64,000 bases of DNA from Proteus vulgaris. Lineage in GTDB: Bacteria; Pseudomonadota; Gammaproteobacteria; Enterobacterales; Enterobacteriaceae. Positions within the stretch are counted from its first letter, which is position 1; every line of letters begins with the position of its first letter. Location of the stretch: positions 62,001 through 126,000 of the forward strand of contig NZ_JAEHOQ010000005.1 of the NCBI RefSeq assembly GCF_016239305.1, read 5' to 3'. The notes below the pieces were generated by a model. It was given only the letters and a program-made list of their open reading frames with translations. It made no database searches and was not told the DNA's origin. Positions 17,696 to 28,300 of the stretch are shown here, one piece after another. The position numbers were made by a program, and so were the translations under genes.

Positions 17696-18905
17696 CCTTT
17701 ATTGAATTACTTGATTTTGCAAAACTAAACGGTGAAATACCCCTCTCCCTATTCGCATCCAGATAATCAGCCCACCATTGCACCATCAGTCGCCGTTCCT
17801 CGATATGCTCTGCTTTATGAATATAAGCCGCTCTCACTGAGTTGCGTTCTTGGTGGCTCATTTGTCTTTCTACTGCATCCTTCGACCATAGCCCTGACTC
17901 AATCAACGAGCTACATGCCATTGTTCTGAAACCATGTCCACAGACTTCGGTCTTAGTGTCATAAACCATCACTCGTAATGCGTTGTTTACCGTATTTTCA
18001 CTCATTGGCTTTCTAGGGTTATGATCGTCGATAAAGATCAGTTCGTGATTACCGCTGAATTGGTAGATCTGTTTTAAGGTCTCAATGGCTTGTCGGCTTA
18101 GTGGTACTAAATGAGGAGTACGCATTTTTGATCCGCGATGTGAGTGCTTAACCCCTTCTATCGCTTCGCGTTCTGCAGGGATCGTCCACATGGCATTTTC
18201 AAAATCGATTTCATCCCAACGAGCAAAGCGTAGTTCACTGGAACGAATGAAGACTAGCAAGGTAAGCTTGACTGCAAGTTTAGTTAAAGGCCTTCCCTTA
18301 TAATCATCGATGCGTTGTAAGAACTCAGGTAGGCGTTTAAGCTCTAACGCGGCTCTATGGGCTCGTTTACCAGTGGCAACTGCGCCCGCCATATCTTGTG
18401 CCGGGTTATAATCGATTAAACCACTTTGTACGGCATAACGCATTATGGCTGTCACACGTTGTTGTAAACGTGCTGCCACACAAAGACGTCCAGACATCTC
18501 TACGGCTCTAATGGGTTCAAGTAGGTCGCGAGTTTTTAGTTCGGCAATATTGCGTTTACCAATAGTAGAAAAGATATTGTCCTCAAGGCTTTTGAGAACT
18601 CTATGGCTATGGCCTTCAGACCACTTCTTATTTGTTGCGTGCCAATCACGAGCAACTTTCTCAAAGGTATTAAATTCCTTTTGCTGCTCTTCTTTAACTT
18701 CTTTGCGTTTTTCGCTTGGATCAAATCCATTAGCAATTAACTTTCTGGCGGCATCTCTTTTCTCTCTGGCCTCTGCAAGTGAAATATCCGGGTAAACACC
18801 CAGAGCCAACATTTTTTACTTACCGCCAAAGCGATACTGTAAACGCCAATATTTTGAGCCGTTGGTATGTACCATCAAGTGCATACCATCATTATCTGTT
18901 GGTAC
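17688..18905 (-). pseudogene. P4-type tyrosine recombinase (island integrase), copy B, with N-terminal nonsense codon
   Basis: Site-specific recombinase for integration at the tRNA gene. The open frame from ATG 18812 covers 374 codons: the rest of the arm-binding domain (LALGVYPDISLAEAREKRDA), core-binding domain, and catalytic domain with Arg (SSELRFARWDE), HGFRTM, the His box (ERQMSHQERN) and the probable nucleophile Tyr in RAAYIHK. Upstream of that ATG the frame continues into DGMHLMVHTNGSKYWRLQYR, but is cut by TAA at 18816-18818 where copy A has CAA (Gln). About 20 further N-terminal residues are missing. The protein is therefore probably inactive, unless translation restarts at 18812. 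Confidence 0.85.
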
Positions 18906-19455
18906 AAACTATTATCTAATCTAGAGATATCAACAACATACCATAGCAAATAGCAAGTTCTGATATTGATTAACTTGAGTATAACTAGAAAGGTTAAGAA
19001 GAAAGGAAAACCTTAAAAATCATAAAATTTAAGCATAAAAAAAGACGCTGTTAGCGTCTGATTTTTTGGTGCGAAGGCCGGACTCGCTTTTTATAGGCAA
19101 TGCGTTGTTTTTATTGATTATAAATTTATAGATAATTTTTTGTATACTTAAATGTATACCCAGTAGTTTGGGGTTTGAAAACTAGATTAATTAGCACCAT
19201 CCCCCCTCTTACATAAGCTGTTGCCATAATAGCATCTTTATCATTTTCATTGGATATTATTAATAACGTCAATACTCTACTCTTATCTATTGTAACCCTT
19301 AGTAATTGTTAAAAATAACTTGTCAATGCCTTAACACTGGTCAACAATAACATTTAACTTAAGTTCAATTACGTTTAGGGACAGCCATGGCTATAGGATA
19401 TTTTTTACGAGTTGGTGATAAAACAACCTGTGGTGGTCAGATTTTAACGGGTGAT
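18711..19455. repeat. 745-bp direct repeat, copy B
   Basis: Same orientation and order as 11982-12725 with only scattered base differences. Here it joins a near full-length integrase on the left to a complete PAAR effector on the right, so copy B is the more natural arrangement and copy A the rearranged one. The two copies can recombine, deleting or duplicating the ~6.7 kb between them. Confidence 0.9.
19072..19086. other. attachment-site remnant attB' (leuX 3' segment)
   Basis: CGAAGGCCGGACTCG again, preceded by the tRNA terminator hairpin (19043-19059). It is one base shorter before the core than the intact tRNA (GGTGCGAAGG against GGTGCCGAAGG) and lacks the rest of the tRNA. It marks the junction between two stacked islands: integrase copy B lies to its left, the distal end of the defence island to its right. 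Confidence 0.85.
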
Positions 19456-20655
19456 TATACCTTTCAATTTTATGGAAGGTCTGCTGCACGTCAAGGCGAC
19501 ATAGTCACCTGTGGCAAACACTCGGGAACATACAACATACTTGGTGGCGTTAGCAACGTATGGAGTAATGGTAGAATGATGGCTGGGACACTGGATAGCT
19601 TCAGCTCCTGTCCGTGTAAAGCAAGACTAATAAACTCCATCACAGATTGCTACAGTAAAGAAGATGAACCGATGTCTCGCGCATATAGCCCTGTAGCTAC
19701 CGAGGCTCCTATTCAGCAACCAATTAGCCAACCAAGTAATCATTATGCTCCTCCTATTATTGCCAATGACAGCAACAAAATTAGAATTGATGCACAACAC
19801 CTGATTGATTGTGCAGATGAGCTTTGTGAAAAACATCTCTATTATCCTGACATAAAAAATGCCTTCCAAAGCCAAGTAGAAGCTTTTGCTTATCTTATTG
19901 TTGATCAAGTTGAATCTGGCCAAAAAAGTTATGAACAAGGTTCTGCTGAGTTAAAACAGGAAGAGAAAAGCTTACTGGAACAATCACTAAACTGGTTAAC
20001 TAATGGTCTTTCAATTTTTGGTGGTGCAGGCATGGTGTGGGCTGGTGGTGCATTATGTGGAACAGGGCTTGGCTGTATTATCGGAGCTCCTTTAATTGCA
20101 CATGGCGCTAATGGTATTTACGAGGGTATAGAAGGTTTAGTAGAAGGACGAGACGATATTCATGGGCCACTAAGAAAAGGTTATCAAATAGCTGCTAAAG
20201 AGCTTGGTTTTAATGAGTCTGTTGGAAATCTTATTTATGACCTTATAGATTTAGGAATATCTGTGCATGGTAAGCTAAAACTCGTCCCAAAACTAAATGA
20301 ATTTGGTGATCCAAAGAAAAATCTATTTATTAAAGAGTACGCGCGACAAGATTTAGAAAAAGCATACAAACAAATGAGTGATAAACTTTTAAGTATTGAA
20401 ATACTTAGTGATACTATCAATTTATTCAAAATAAAAGATGACATTCAGAATGCTTTTCTTCTAGACCAAGACTCTAATAATGTGATGATGGTTGTTGCTG
20501 AACCACAAAGCATTACTAATGTAAAAGATATTGTTGAGAACTGTGAACTTTACATTGTGATTTCAAACAATGATGAAAACAATTCTTACTACAAATGTAC
20601 TGATGATAAAGGGAATGAGCAGAAGTATCACACTAATGGGGATATTATGAAATGA
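19387..20655 (+). CDS. PAAR-domain T6SS effector with DUF4225-like C terminus
   Basis: A 422-residue polymorphic effector. Residues 1-90 are a full PAAR domain (GDKTTCGGQIL, ARQGDIVTCGKHSG, CPCKARL). A Pro/Gln/Ser-rich linker covers about 95-125. A helical region with a hydrophobic hairpin rich in Gly (GGAGMVWAGGALCGTGLGCI, about residues 212-240) is followed by a C-terminal domain to 422. The hydrophobic middle and RDDIHGPLRKGYQ match my memory of DUF4225 proteins in enterobacterial T6SS loci, possibly pore-forming; the biochemical activity is not established here. The next gene, a 94-residue membrane protein, overlaps by 4 bases and is probably its immunity. Confidence 0.85.
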   Translation: MAIGYFLRVGDKTTCGGQILTGDYTFQFYGRSAARQGDIVTCGKHSGTYNILGGVSNVWSNGRMMAGTLDSFSSCPCKARLINSITDCYSKEDEPMSRAYSPVATEAPIQQPISQPSNHYAPPIIANDSNKIRIDAQHLIDCADELCEKHLYYPDIKNAFQSQVEAFAYLIVDQVESGQKSYEQGSAELKQEEKSLLEQSLNWLTNGLSIFGGAGMVWAGGALCGTGLGCIIGAPLIAHGANGIYEGIEGLVEGRDDIHGPLRKGYQIAAKELGFNESVGNLIYDLIDLGISVHGKLKLVPKLNEFGDPKKNLFIKEYARQDLEKAYKQMSDKLLSIEILSDTINLFKIKDDIQNAFLLDQDSNNVMMVVAEPQSITNVKDIVENCELYIVISNNDENNSYYKCTDDKGNEQKYHTNGDIMK

Positions 20656-20936
20656 TCCCCTATATTGCTTACTATTTTTTTGCTTTATTAGGGGTAATAG
20701 CCTATTTTGAAATAAAAAAACGTTATACCACGAATTACCATTATTCAAAGCGATTAATTCTTGCAAGACGACTCTTAATCATTTCTGATTATATTATTGT
20801 AGCCTATGGTATTTATTTAGCCTCAGAATTAAAAGAAGATACATTATTCAATTGGAGTATATTTATTTCAGCTGTGATCATTTTATTATTTTATTTAAAA
20901 ATGATATGGACATTAGAATCTTTAGGACGGCGTTAA
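20652..20936 (+). CDS. three-helix membrane protein, candidate immunity to the PAAR-DUF4225 effector
   Basis: A 94-residue protein with hydrophobic segments at about residues 3-18, 38-56 and 66-86. Start and upstream stop overlap (ATGA), so translation is coupled to the effector. An inner-membrane immunity protein fits a toxin that inserts in the membrane. No family recognised. Confidence 0.7.
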   Translation: MIPYIAYYFFALLGVIAYFEIKKRYTTNYHYSKRLILARRLLIISDYIIVAYGIYLASELKEDTLFNWSIFISAVIILLFYLKMIWTLESLGRR

Positions 20937-20940
20937 TATA

Positions 20941-20963
20941 GGGTAGAGCCCTAGTCTCTACCC
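20941..20963. terminator. stem-loop after the effector-immunity pair
   Basis: Arms GGGTAGAG and CTCTACCC around CCCTAGT, 4 bases after the immunity stop codon. No strong T tract follows, so it is a probable but weak terminator, shared with the convergent DUF932 gene. Confidence 0.6.
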
Positions 20964-20996
20964 ACATTATACCCTCCCTAAACACTCAATGGAGCT

Positions 20997-21635
20997 TCAT
21001 TTGTCAATATACTCATACATCTTTTCTGTCATTACCCACAGCGCTTTATTCAATTTGATATCGCCATCAATACCATTCACCGAACGTGTGCGAGCTCGCT
21101 TACCTTTTGAATTCCTGCCTGATAACCCTCCTTTAATTAAATTCTCCTGAAAACGTTGATATACCGTCCAGAGATCGTCTTTTTTATCTTCCCAACGACG
21201 AGGTTGTAATACTTGGTCCTCAGTAATTGGTTGATGCTCCTCGCCATAACGATACGTAAGTGCAGCTTGCGCTAAGGCTTGCTGTGCTGGTGGCGGTAAC
21301 AATAACGATTGCATTTGTTCTCGCTTTTCAGCGACAGCATCAAAGGTCTCTAATACTTCATAAGCCCCTTCAATCACTTTACCTACCACATCACCTTTGT
21401 GTGGTACACGCACTTCACCAAAGGTATCTCCGCACACTAGCCCATTTTGACACACCGCTCTAAATAGCCCCGGTAACATTTGATAACTGCTTGAACCATC
21501 ATGGCTATTTAAGAGGATAATTTCAGGCACTTGTATTCCTGTAATTTGGTCATGACGACGTAGGCGTAACATATGCTTGGTATGCTCTCGACGAATACTG
21601 TTGGCACGTCCAAAGTGTGAGGCTAATCGACTCAT
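20997..21635 (-). CDS. DUF932 protein (YfjQ-like), internally deleted
   Basis: A 212-residue relative of the phage- and island-borne DUF932 family (E. coli YfjQ, about 273 residues), function unknown. From REHTKHMLRLRR to the C terminus it follows YfjQ closely as I recall it (IILLNSHDGSSSYQMLPG, LLLPPPAQQALAQAALTYR, NLIKGGLSGRNSKGK). The start MSRLASHFGRANSIRR also matches, but about 55 residues between these blocks are missing, so the protein carries an in-frame internal deletion. The ATG at 21635 is chosen because AAGGA lies 7 bases upstream; a longer open frame to 21770 has no support. Common cargo of tRNA islands. Confidence 0.8.
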   Translation of the reverse strand: MSRLASHFGRANSIRREHTKHMLRLRRHDQITGIQVPEIILLNSHDGSSSYQMLPGLFRAVCQNGLVCGDTFGEVRVPHKGDVVGKVIEGAYEVLETFDAVAEKREQMQSLLLPPPAQQALAQAALTYRYGEEHQPITEDQVLQPRRWEDKKDDLWTVYQRFQENLIKGGLSGRNSKGKRARTRSVNGIDGDIKLNKALWVMTEKMYEYIDK

Positions 21636-21638
21636 CAT

Positions 21639-22038
21639 CAATTCCTTAAATAATTTATTTGGTTGGATAAATACGTTACATACAGTGAGATAATGCAGAC
21701 AGAGATAAGGAAAATGGGGTGAATATAGGGGCGGGAGGAAAGCGTAAAATGCGTAAAATAGATTAATCAATCAAGTAGAAGATGGCGTCCGCTTCAAGGT
21801 GTTGTGAAGCAAAATCCCTCAGTTGATAGAAACGTTCACACATCACCTCACTTTCTGTTTTAAATGACTACTACAGTAATGAATAACCACGAAGATAGTG
21901 ATCTATCCTTGATAATCCACAAAAATGTGATTTACTCCATCTCATCAGTTGCTTGTTATGTTAATTTAGTAATGTTTAATATTTTTTAAGTATTATATTT
22001 AAACCTTATGCTAAATTCTAATTAACGAGAGGTTTGTT
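21639..22038. other. spacer upstream of Druantia genes with a short minus-strand ORF
   Basis: About 400 bases without a full gene. At 21763-21843 (minus) a 26-codon ORF MCERFYQLRDFASQHLEADA ending FYLID looks protein-like and may be a gene remnant. The last ~100 bases are AT-rich and presumably hold the druH promoter. Confidence 0.5.
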
Positions 22039-25000
22039 GTGAGTAGATCAGAATACATTTATCTAATTAAGTGTACTTCTTGGCTAACTAAATTTCTAAC
22101 CCACCGTGGATTGAAAATAACAGATAGTCGCCCGTTATTTGAATACCATGCAACTAGTGATGAGTATGAAGAACTAAAGCGGTTACTTTGCAATGTCGGG
22201 CAGGCTGAAGGACTTAAAAACGATAAAAGTTACGCAGCATGCTTTACACTATTTTGCGCAGAATGGTATCGAAGGGAGTACGAACGAATTCATGGCTGGA
22301 GTTGGGAGCCTATCTATAAAGCTCTTGGTTTATCTCTATCCGCTTCGGAACTGAGTCATATTGTACCAAAAGGTCTTGAAGGCTACTGGGGACGCCCTGT
22401 TCGTTTCTATGATTCAGAACGGCGTAACTTTTTAGGATCTCTATTTAGTGAAGGCGGCCTGCCCTTCAAGCTATTGAAAGAATCAGATAGCCGTTTCCAC
22501 TCTGTTTTTTCTCAAATTCTTAATCAGTACGGCCAATCTCATTCATCAGGATATTCAGCTTTATCCTTAGTGCAAATAGTTGTCGATAAGTCACAGCTTC
22601 CAACAGTTTTCAAGGAAGACACATCAGTTGAACTTATTAGTAGTATGGCAGATCAGCTTATCTCTCTTGTTCAGACTTACGAACTCAGTAATCATTTAGA
22701 GCCCGTCAAAGAACTTGACCGTGCTCATCCTAAATGGCGAGATAGTTTCCCAATGCCCCTAGATGATGAAACTGGCACCAGTTTCCTTAATGGTCTTTTG
22801 CGCACCGCCACTGTTGAAACTAAACCTCGATTACAAAAAAATAGAACAACTAGTTGTAATTTTTTTTGGTCAGAACAACATCCTGATGAGATTCATGCAC
22901 ATATTTTCCTTCCTAATGAGTTAATGTTTGCTATTTCAAGTGAGCCATCAACGACTCGTTTTGAACTCGCTGTTTATGAAGATAATGAAGAAGTAGCCAG
23001 TCTGGGGCCTGCATATGCTAGCCTTGAGAAAATGCAGGCGACTGTGAGGCTTCGCAAGAGCGAAATTCGTTTTGTCAGACAGCAACCAACAGCAAGCTTA
23101 TCATTAGTGGCTCGAGCTGGAGGCATCATTGTCGGCACGATCAAGCTGGATGGAGGAGAAATTGCAGTTGGAGATATTCCTTTAACATTCGTAAGTGACA
23201 AAAGTGGCTGGTTATTACAAGGTCAGGCTTCCTGTAGTGTACGTAAAAGTGACGTACTCATCATTCTTCCTGCGGAAGGTCATCTAGCTTCGAATCATGA
23301 TGATTACTCTTCTAATACTCAAGCGCTGGGATATCCTACATTGTCTATAAAAGGACGTCAGGACGTCGTTTTTGAAGGTAATGAAACGTATCGAATTCAA
23401 ACCGGTCGGGAACAGGTTAAACATACCTATTTAGCTTTACAAGGTAATCAGTTCGCCTGGCCATGCAGCCCCTATGAAACATTTGTTGGCATACCCAAAG
23501 TCATTCACAAATTTGCCATAGCACAGAGTATTCGTTATGAACGTTTCCTAAGTGGTAAAAATATTAACGGATGTGATTTACATGAAACGATGGGAGCGCA
23601 TTATATTTCGATTCGAAATGAAAATAATGAAACGCTATTACGCCGAAAGATAGGGATTTTACCTTCAGATTTTCAACTAGAAATTAAAAGCAGAGAACAG
23701 GCAAACGAGGGTGTAATAATTATTTCTACCCAACACTCTTGTTGGTATAGATTAAAAGATAAAGAGCTCGAAGTTGGACGCAAAAAATCAGTAAATAAAA
23801 CGGAAATAATGATTAAAGCGGAGGGGGTGCCACCAACCTCTTTAGTATTACAGGTGACGCCTAATCTTGCTGGTAATCCCATTGAAATTATTCTACCTTT
23901 CCCGACTAAGGGCTGCCTAGTTCTAGATGTTAATGGTCAACTCCTACCTAAAAATATAACTATTAATGACCTGTTGGGAACCAGAACATTCCTCTTTGGA
24001 CGAAATGGCGAACCAGCAAGATTCCGCCTTGAACTACGTTTAATGTCCAGAGCGAGACAGCAAGCGTGGCATGAATGGCGTTATACCGCAGGCGAACGTC
24101 CGGTTGAACTCAATTTGTATAGTCTAAGAGAACATATTGAGAACTTACTATCTCTGGAAACTGGCATTGACCAAGTTGTGGAAATGCGTATAGATGGCTC
24201 TGGAAGTATACATACCTGGCAAATTCGACGATATAAATACAGCCTTAACTACGATTATGAAAGGCAGGTTCTTTTTAGCAACTCAATGACTGCTCGCTCT
24301 GAGCTGATCCCATCACCAGTCATCATGCTACTGAGTGAGCCTGAAAGAAAACCTGTTTCTCTCACTTCACGAATGAGCGAGGGTGTACCTGTTGGTGAAT
24401 TTGAGCTGAGTTCGGTAATACAGAAGAATGGGCCTTGGCTGGTAGTTCCCAGAAAAGGTGAAGAAACCGCATTTCGACCATGTTTTATTCGTGGCGAGCC
24501 CCCCTTACAGACTGAAGTTAACGCCATCCAATCTATGCAAAAAGCGACTCAGCTTTTTAACCCCCGTTCAGACGTAAATACAATCACCTTGGTTCTTGAC
24601 CAAATGGCTAGTAGCCCAGCGCATTCAGGCTGGCAGTTCCTACGAAGTTTATATGAACAGTACGGATATTTACCTCTGGCTACCTTCGAAATATGGAGAG
24701 CGCTTGTTCAACATCCGCAAGCGTTAGCAATGTCGTTGTTTAAATTTGAAATGTCTGTTGAATATCTCAACCGTATTGAAAATGAATTTCCTATTTTCTG
24801 GGAATTTTTACCCATTCTTGAGATTAAAAACGCAGCAGAAATATTTCAAGCCTTCCTAGCCCATAAAGGGGCACCGGAAGAAATGCAGAAAAAATTGCTG
24901 AATAAAATGTATCAGCAATTGGGAACTATTTTTCCTACCTATGCCAATGAAGTGCAGGAGTGGTTAAGTTTAGGCAAACAACCACGTTCAATACCTCATT

Positions 25001-25338
25001 CGATGATGAGAGAAATTGTTCAGGATTGGTATCAGGATCTTCTGCGTGAGCATAGTGAATCACGTTGGCCTGAATATGGTGGTTCTCGTCTTTACAACTG
25101 GATCCTGTCGCAAACAGACTCCGCAATTGATGTCTCTCCCGATACAGAATACCGCTATTCCGTTGCCTGGTTACCCGTATTTTGTGCCGCTGTCGCCAGT
25201 GGCGAAACAACATTTGAAAGTGTTTTTGGCAATGAACCAAGTACCGTTTTTTTCTTAAGACAAGTCAGAGATTTTGATTCGCGTTGGTTTAACGCCATTT
25301 TCCAATACAGCTTATTGCGTAATATTGCCGAAAAATAA
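22039..25338 (+). CDS. druH: DruH, Druantia type III anti-phage defence protein
   Basis: A 1099-residue protein of unknown biochemical activity, identified by its partner: it sits 12 bases upstream of a ~2100-residue DUF1998 helicase, the two-gene arrangement that defines Druantia type III (DruH + DruE). GTG start with GAGAGG as ribosome-binding site. No signal peptide, membrane helix, nuclease or ATPase motif is visible. The N-terminal ~250 residues are mixed helical. The middle is rich in beta strands (for example ILPAEGHLASNHDDY, ASCSVRKSDVLIILP) and the C-terminal ~250 are helical. The sequence alone would not reveal the function. Alternative: the upstream partner of another DUF1998 helicase system. 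Confidence 0.75.
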   Translation: MSRSEYIYLIKCTSWLTKFLTHRGLKITDSRPLFEYHATSDEYEELKRLLCNVGQAEGLKNDKSYAACFTLFCAEWYRREYERIHGWSWEPIYKALGLSLSASELSHIVPKGLEGYWGRPVRFYDSERRNFLGSLFSEGGLPFKLLKESDSRFHSVFSQILNQYGQSHSSGYSALSLVQIVVDKSQLPTVFKEDTSVELISSMADQLISLVQTYELSNHLEPVKELDRAHPKWRDSFPMPLDDETGTSFLNGLLRTATVETKPRLQKNRTTSCNFFWSEQHPDEIHAHIFLPNELMFAISSEPSTTRFELAVYEDNEEVASLGPAYASLEKMQATVRLRKSEIRFVRQQPTASLSLVARAGGIIVGTIKLDGGEIAVGDIPLTFVSDKSGWLLQGQASCSVRKSDVLIILPAEGHLASNHDDYSSNTQALGYPTLSIKGRQDVVFEGNETYRIQTGREQVKHTYLALQGNQFAWPCSPYETFVGIPKVIHKFAIAQSIRYERFLSGKNINGCDLHETMGAHYISIRNENNETLLRRKIGILPSDFQLEIKSREQANEGVIIISTQHSCWYRLKDKELEVGRKKSVNKTEIMIKAEGVPPTSLVLQVTPNLAGNPIEIILPFPTKGCLVLDVNGQLLPKNITINDLLGTRTFLFGRNGEPARFRLELRLMSRARQQAWHEWRYTAGERPVELNLYSLREHIENLLSLETGIDQVVEMRIDGSGSIHTWQIRRYKYSLNYDYERQVLFSNSMTARSELIPSPVIMLLSEPERKPVSLTSRMSEGVPVGEFELSSVIQKNGPWLVVPRKGEETAFRPCFIRGEPPLQTEVNAIQSMQKATQLFNPRSDVNTITLVLDQMASSPAHSGWQFLRSLYEQYGYLPLATFEIWRALVQHPQALAMSLFKFEMSVEYLNRIENEFPIFWEFLPILEIKNAAEIFQAFLAHKGAPEEMQKKLLNKMYQQLGTIFPTYANEVQEWLSLGKQPRSIPHSMMREIVQDWYQDLLREHSESRWPEYGGSRLYNWILSQTDSAIDVSPDTEYRYSVAWLPVFCAAVASGETTFESVFGNEPSTVFFLRQVRDFDSRWFNAIFQYSLLRNIAEK

Positions 25339-25350
25339 AAAGGGACAAGA

Positions 25351-28300
25351 ATGACTACACGCTATTTTTCTTCACTTATTGAACAATCACTCTCTCGCTC
25401 AACAGAAGCGACACTTAGCATCATGGGAGTTACAAATCCTCAACTCCGGGAGCATCTTGCCCAGCAGATGGGGGCTGATTGTGGCACAGTAGGTTCTTTC
25501 CTTGCATCTCCAGTATTTGAGCAAACATTTGGCTGGGAAGAATCAAACTACACCATGAGAACACTAGCTACAGAGAAATTATTGCTGAGCAAAGAGGTAG
25601 TTGACTCTCTAGATAGTGAAAAAAATGGGCGATATCGTTTTGGCGCCAATTGGAAACCTTTTACTCATCAGTTGGCTAGCTGGGGATCATTACTTGAGAA
25701 AAAGCATTCGGTTGTTGTTACCAGCGGGACAGGCTCCGGTAAAACAGAATGCTTTATGGTGCCAGTTCTAGAGGATCTTTATCGAGAGTTACGCGATAGC
25801 GACAATCAACCGCTAGTAGGAGTAAGAGCATTATTCCTTTATCCATTGAATGCTCTGATTAATTCGCAACGTGAACGTCTAGATGCATGGACCAGTGGAT
25901 TTGGCTCAGGGATTCGATACTGCCTATATAACGGCAACACAGAAGAATTGCATGCCTCGGTAAAAAGCGAACAGGCAAACAAGCCTAATGAAGTTTTATC
26001 ACGAGAGAAAATGCGCGAAGAGCCAGCACCAATACTAGTAACAAACGGTACCATGCTGGAATACATGATGGTTCGTCAGGTTGATGCTCCAATAATTCAG
26101 CAATCGAAATCAAAAAAATCATTGCGCTGGATAGTTCTAGATGAAGCGCATACTTATGTAGGGTCTCAAGCAGCTGAGCTAGCCCTACAACTTCGCCGTG
26201 TAATGACTGCGTTCGGTGTCACGCCTGATGATATTCGTTTTGTTGCAACGTCAGCCACCATTGCCGGAAGCGATTCAGAAAAGCAGTTAAAAAAATTCTT
26301 ATCAGAACTGTCAGGAATACCACAAGAACGTATAGATGTTTTGGGAGGTAATCGCGTTATTCCGGAACTTGATACATGCAAAAATTATCCAGTTACACTT
26401 GATGAGCTTGAACAAATTCCAGACTCCGATAACGAAGGAATTAGCCTTGAGCGTTATAGTGCATTAACACATTCCCCAGAAGCCCGCTATATACGCGAGA
26501 TGCTAGTCAGCCAACCTCACCCAATGAAACTAGATGTAATGACAAAACGCTTAAACGAGCTGACAAAAAATCATTACACGCAACAAGAAGTTTTACGCTG
26601 GATCGATCTCTGTACGGGCACAAGTCCCAACGAGCAAGAGCCTGCTTTTCTCAAAGTAAGAGCGCATATTTTTCAACGTAATACCCAAGGTATATGGGCC
26701 TGCGCAGATAAAGATTGTTCAGCGAAGCATAACACTGCACTGGAAGAAAACTGGCCTTTTGGCTACGTGTATGTGAATCAACGACAAAGCTGCCAGTGTG
26801 GTAGCCCTGTTTTTGAACTTGCGTTCTGTAATGAATGTAACGAACCGCATCTGTTGGCGAAGGATAAAAAAGGGAAGCTCATACAGTGGGATAATAAAGG
26901 TGGAGATGAATTCTCGCTTCACGATGATATCCCTGATGACTTTGAAACATCGGGAGAAAAAGTTCAAAAAGAACATGACTTTCAATCTCCACAAATTATT
27001 GCGCCGGAATGCAATGCTGAGCTCGGATATATAATTCAGCGGCTCGATCGTAATACCCGGAGCATTGGCGTTGTTCACAAAGACAGTCTTCCTTTAGCAA
27101 TAAACGAAAATGAACAAATTTGTAGTGCTAGCAATTGTGGCTATAAAGGCGGGAAAGGTCAGTCCCCCTTTAGACGCGCATTGCTAGGAGGTCCTTTTTA
27201 TGTCACGAATATTGTGCCAACAGTGTTGGAATACTGCCAGGATTTCGCCAGCGGTGAAGGCAAAAAAGGTGTAGGCCCATTATCATTGCCAGGACGAGGA
27301 CGACGACTAATTACCTTTACCGATAGCCGCCAGGGAACAGCACGGATGGCAGTAAGGATGCAGCAAGAAGCTGAACGTAGTCGTTTGCGTGGTAGTGTAG
27401 TGGAGATACTTTCTTGGCATCAGAGAAAACAGACTATAAATACACCTAACGATCAAGCTGATGTAACAAAACTAGAAGAGATGGCGACACTGGCCAGAGA
27501 TGAAGCAAAAAAATTTCGTGACTGGGGTTTGCTGGAAGAGGCAATTCTCTCAGAAGAAAAAGCAGAACGTATTGAACAAATCATACAAAAAACAACAGGT
27601 GGCAAAGTTAATACTATTTTAACTTCACTGACTTGGCAGGAGATGATTAATGAGCTTAAAGATAAGGCGGATATCAAAGGCTCGATTCTGCAGTACAACC
27701 ATTATCTTAAACCTGAGATTTTCACTGAGAACAGTGGACCGCTGAAGCTTTCAGAGATGCTTCTATTTCGTGAATTTATGCGCCGTCCGAAACGAACCAA
27801 CAGCCTTGAAACACAAGGGCTGGTGCAGATTAGTTATCAAGGGTTAGAAAAGCTACATAAACTCCCTATTCACTGGCATGAACAAGGGCTAACTTTGGAT
27901 GATTGGCGTGATTTTCTGAAAGTCGCACTGGATTTTTATGTCAGAGAAAACAACTTCATTCAACTGGATTTAGAACTGAAGAACTGGATTGGTAGCCGTT
28001 TTTCTGCAAAATTTGTACGCAATCCTGAATCGAAAGATCCTGACGATAACCAAGTCAAACGTTGGCCCCAAATCCGTCACGGCAATACCACCCATCGTTT
28101 GGTTAAGTTACTAATACTCGCGGCAAAATTCAGAACCGTAAATACGATTACCATCGATATAGTTAACGCATGGTTGAAAGAGGCTTGGCTCCAATTAACC
28201 GGCCCTCTGGCTGTGTTAAAACCTGACGGTAACCGCTTTTACTTGCCGAAAGAACATCTGACATTCTCATTGATTCAAAAGGCGAATATTTGTCCTGTTA

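Noticed and set aside
20997-21770. Long form of the DUF932 protein (257 codons)
   Set aside because: The extra N-terminal residues are unlike the family, and a strong ribosome-binding site precedes the internal ATG at 21635.
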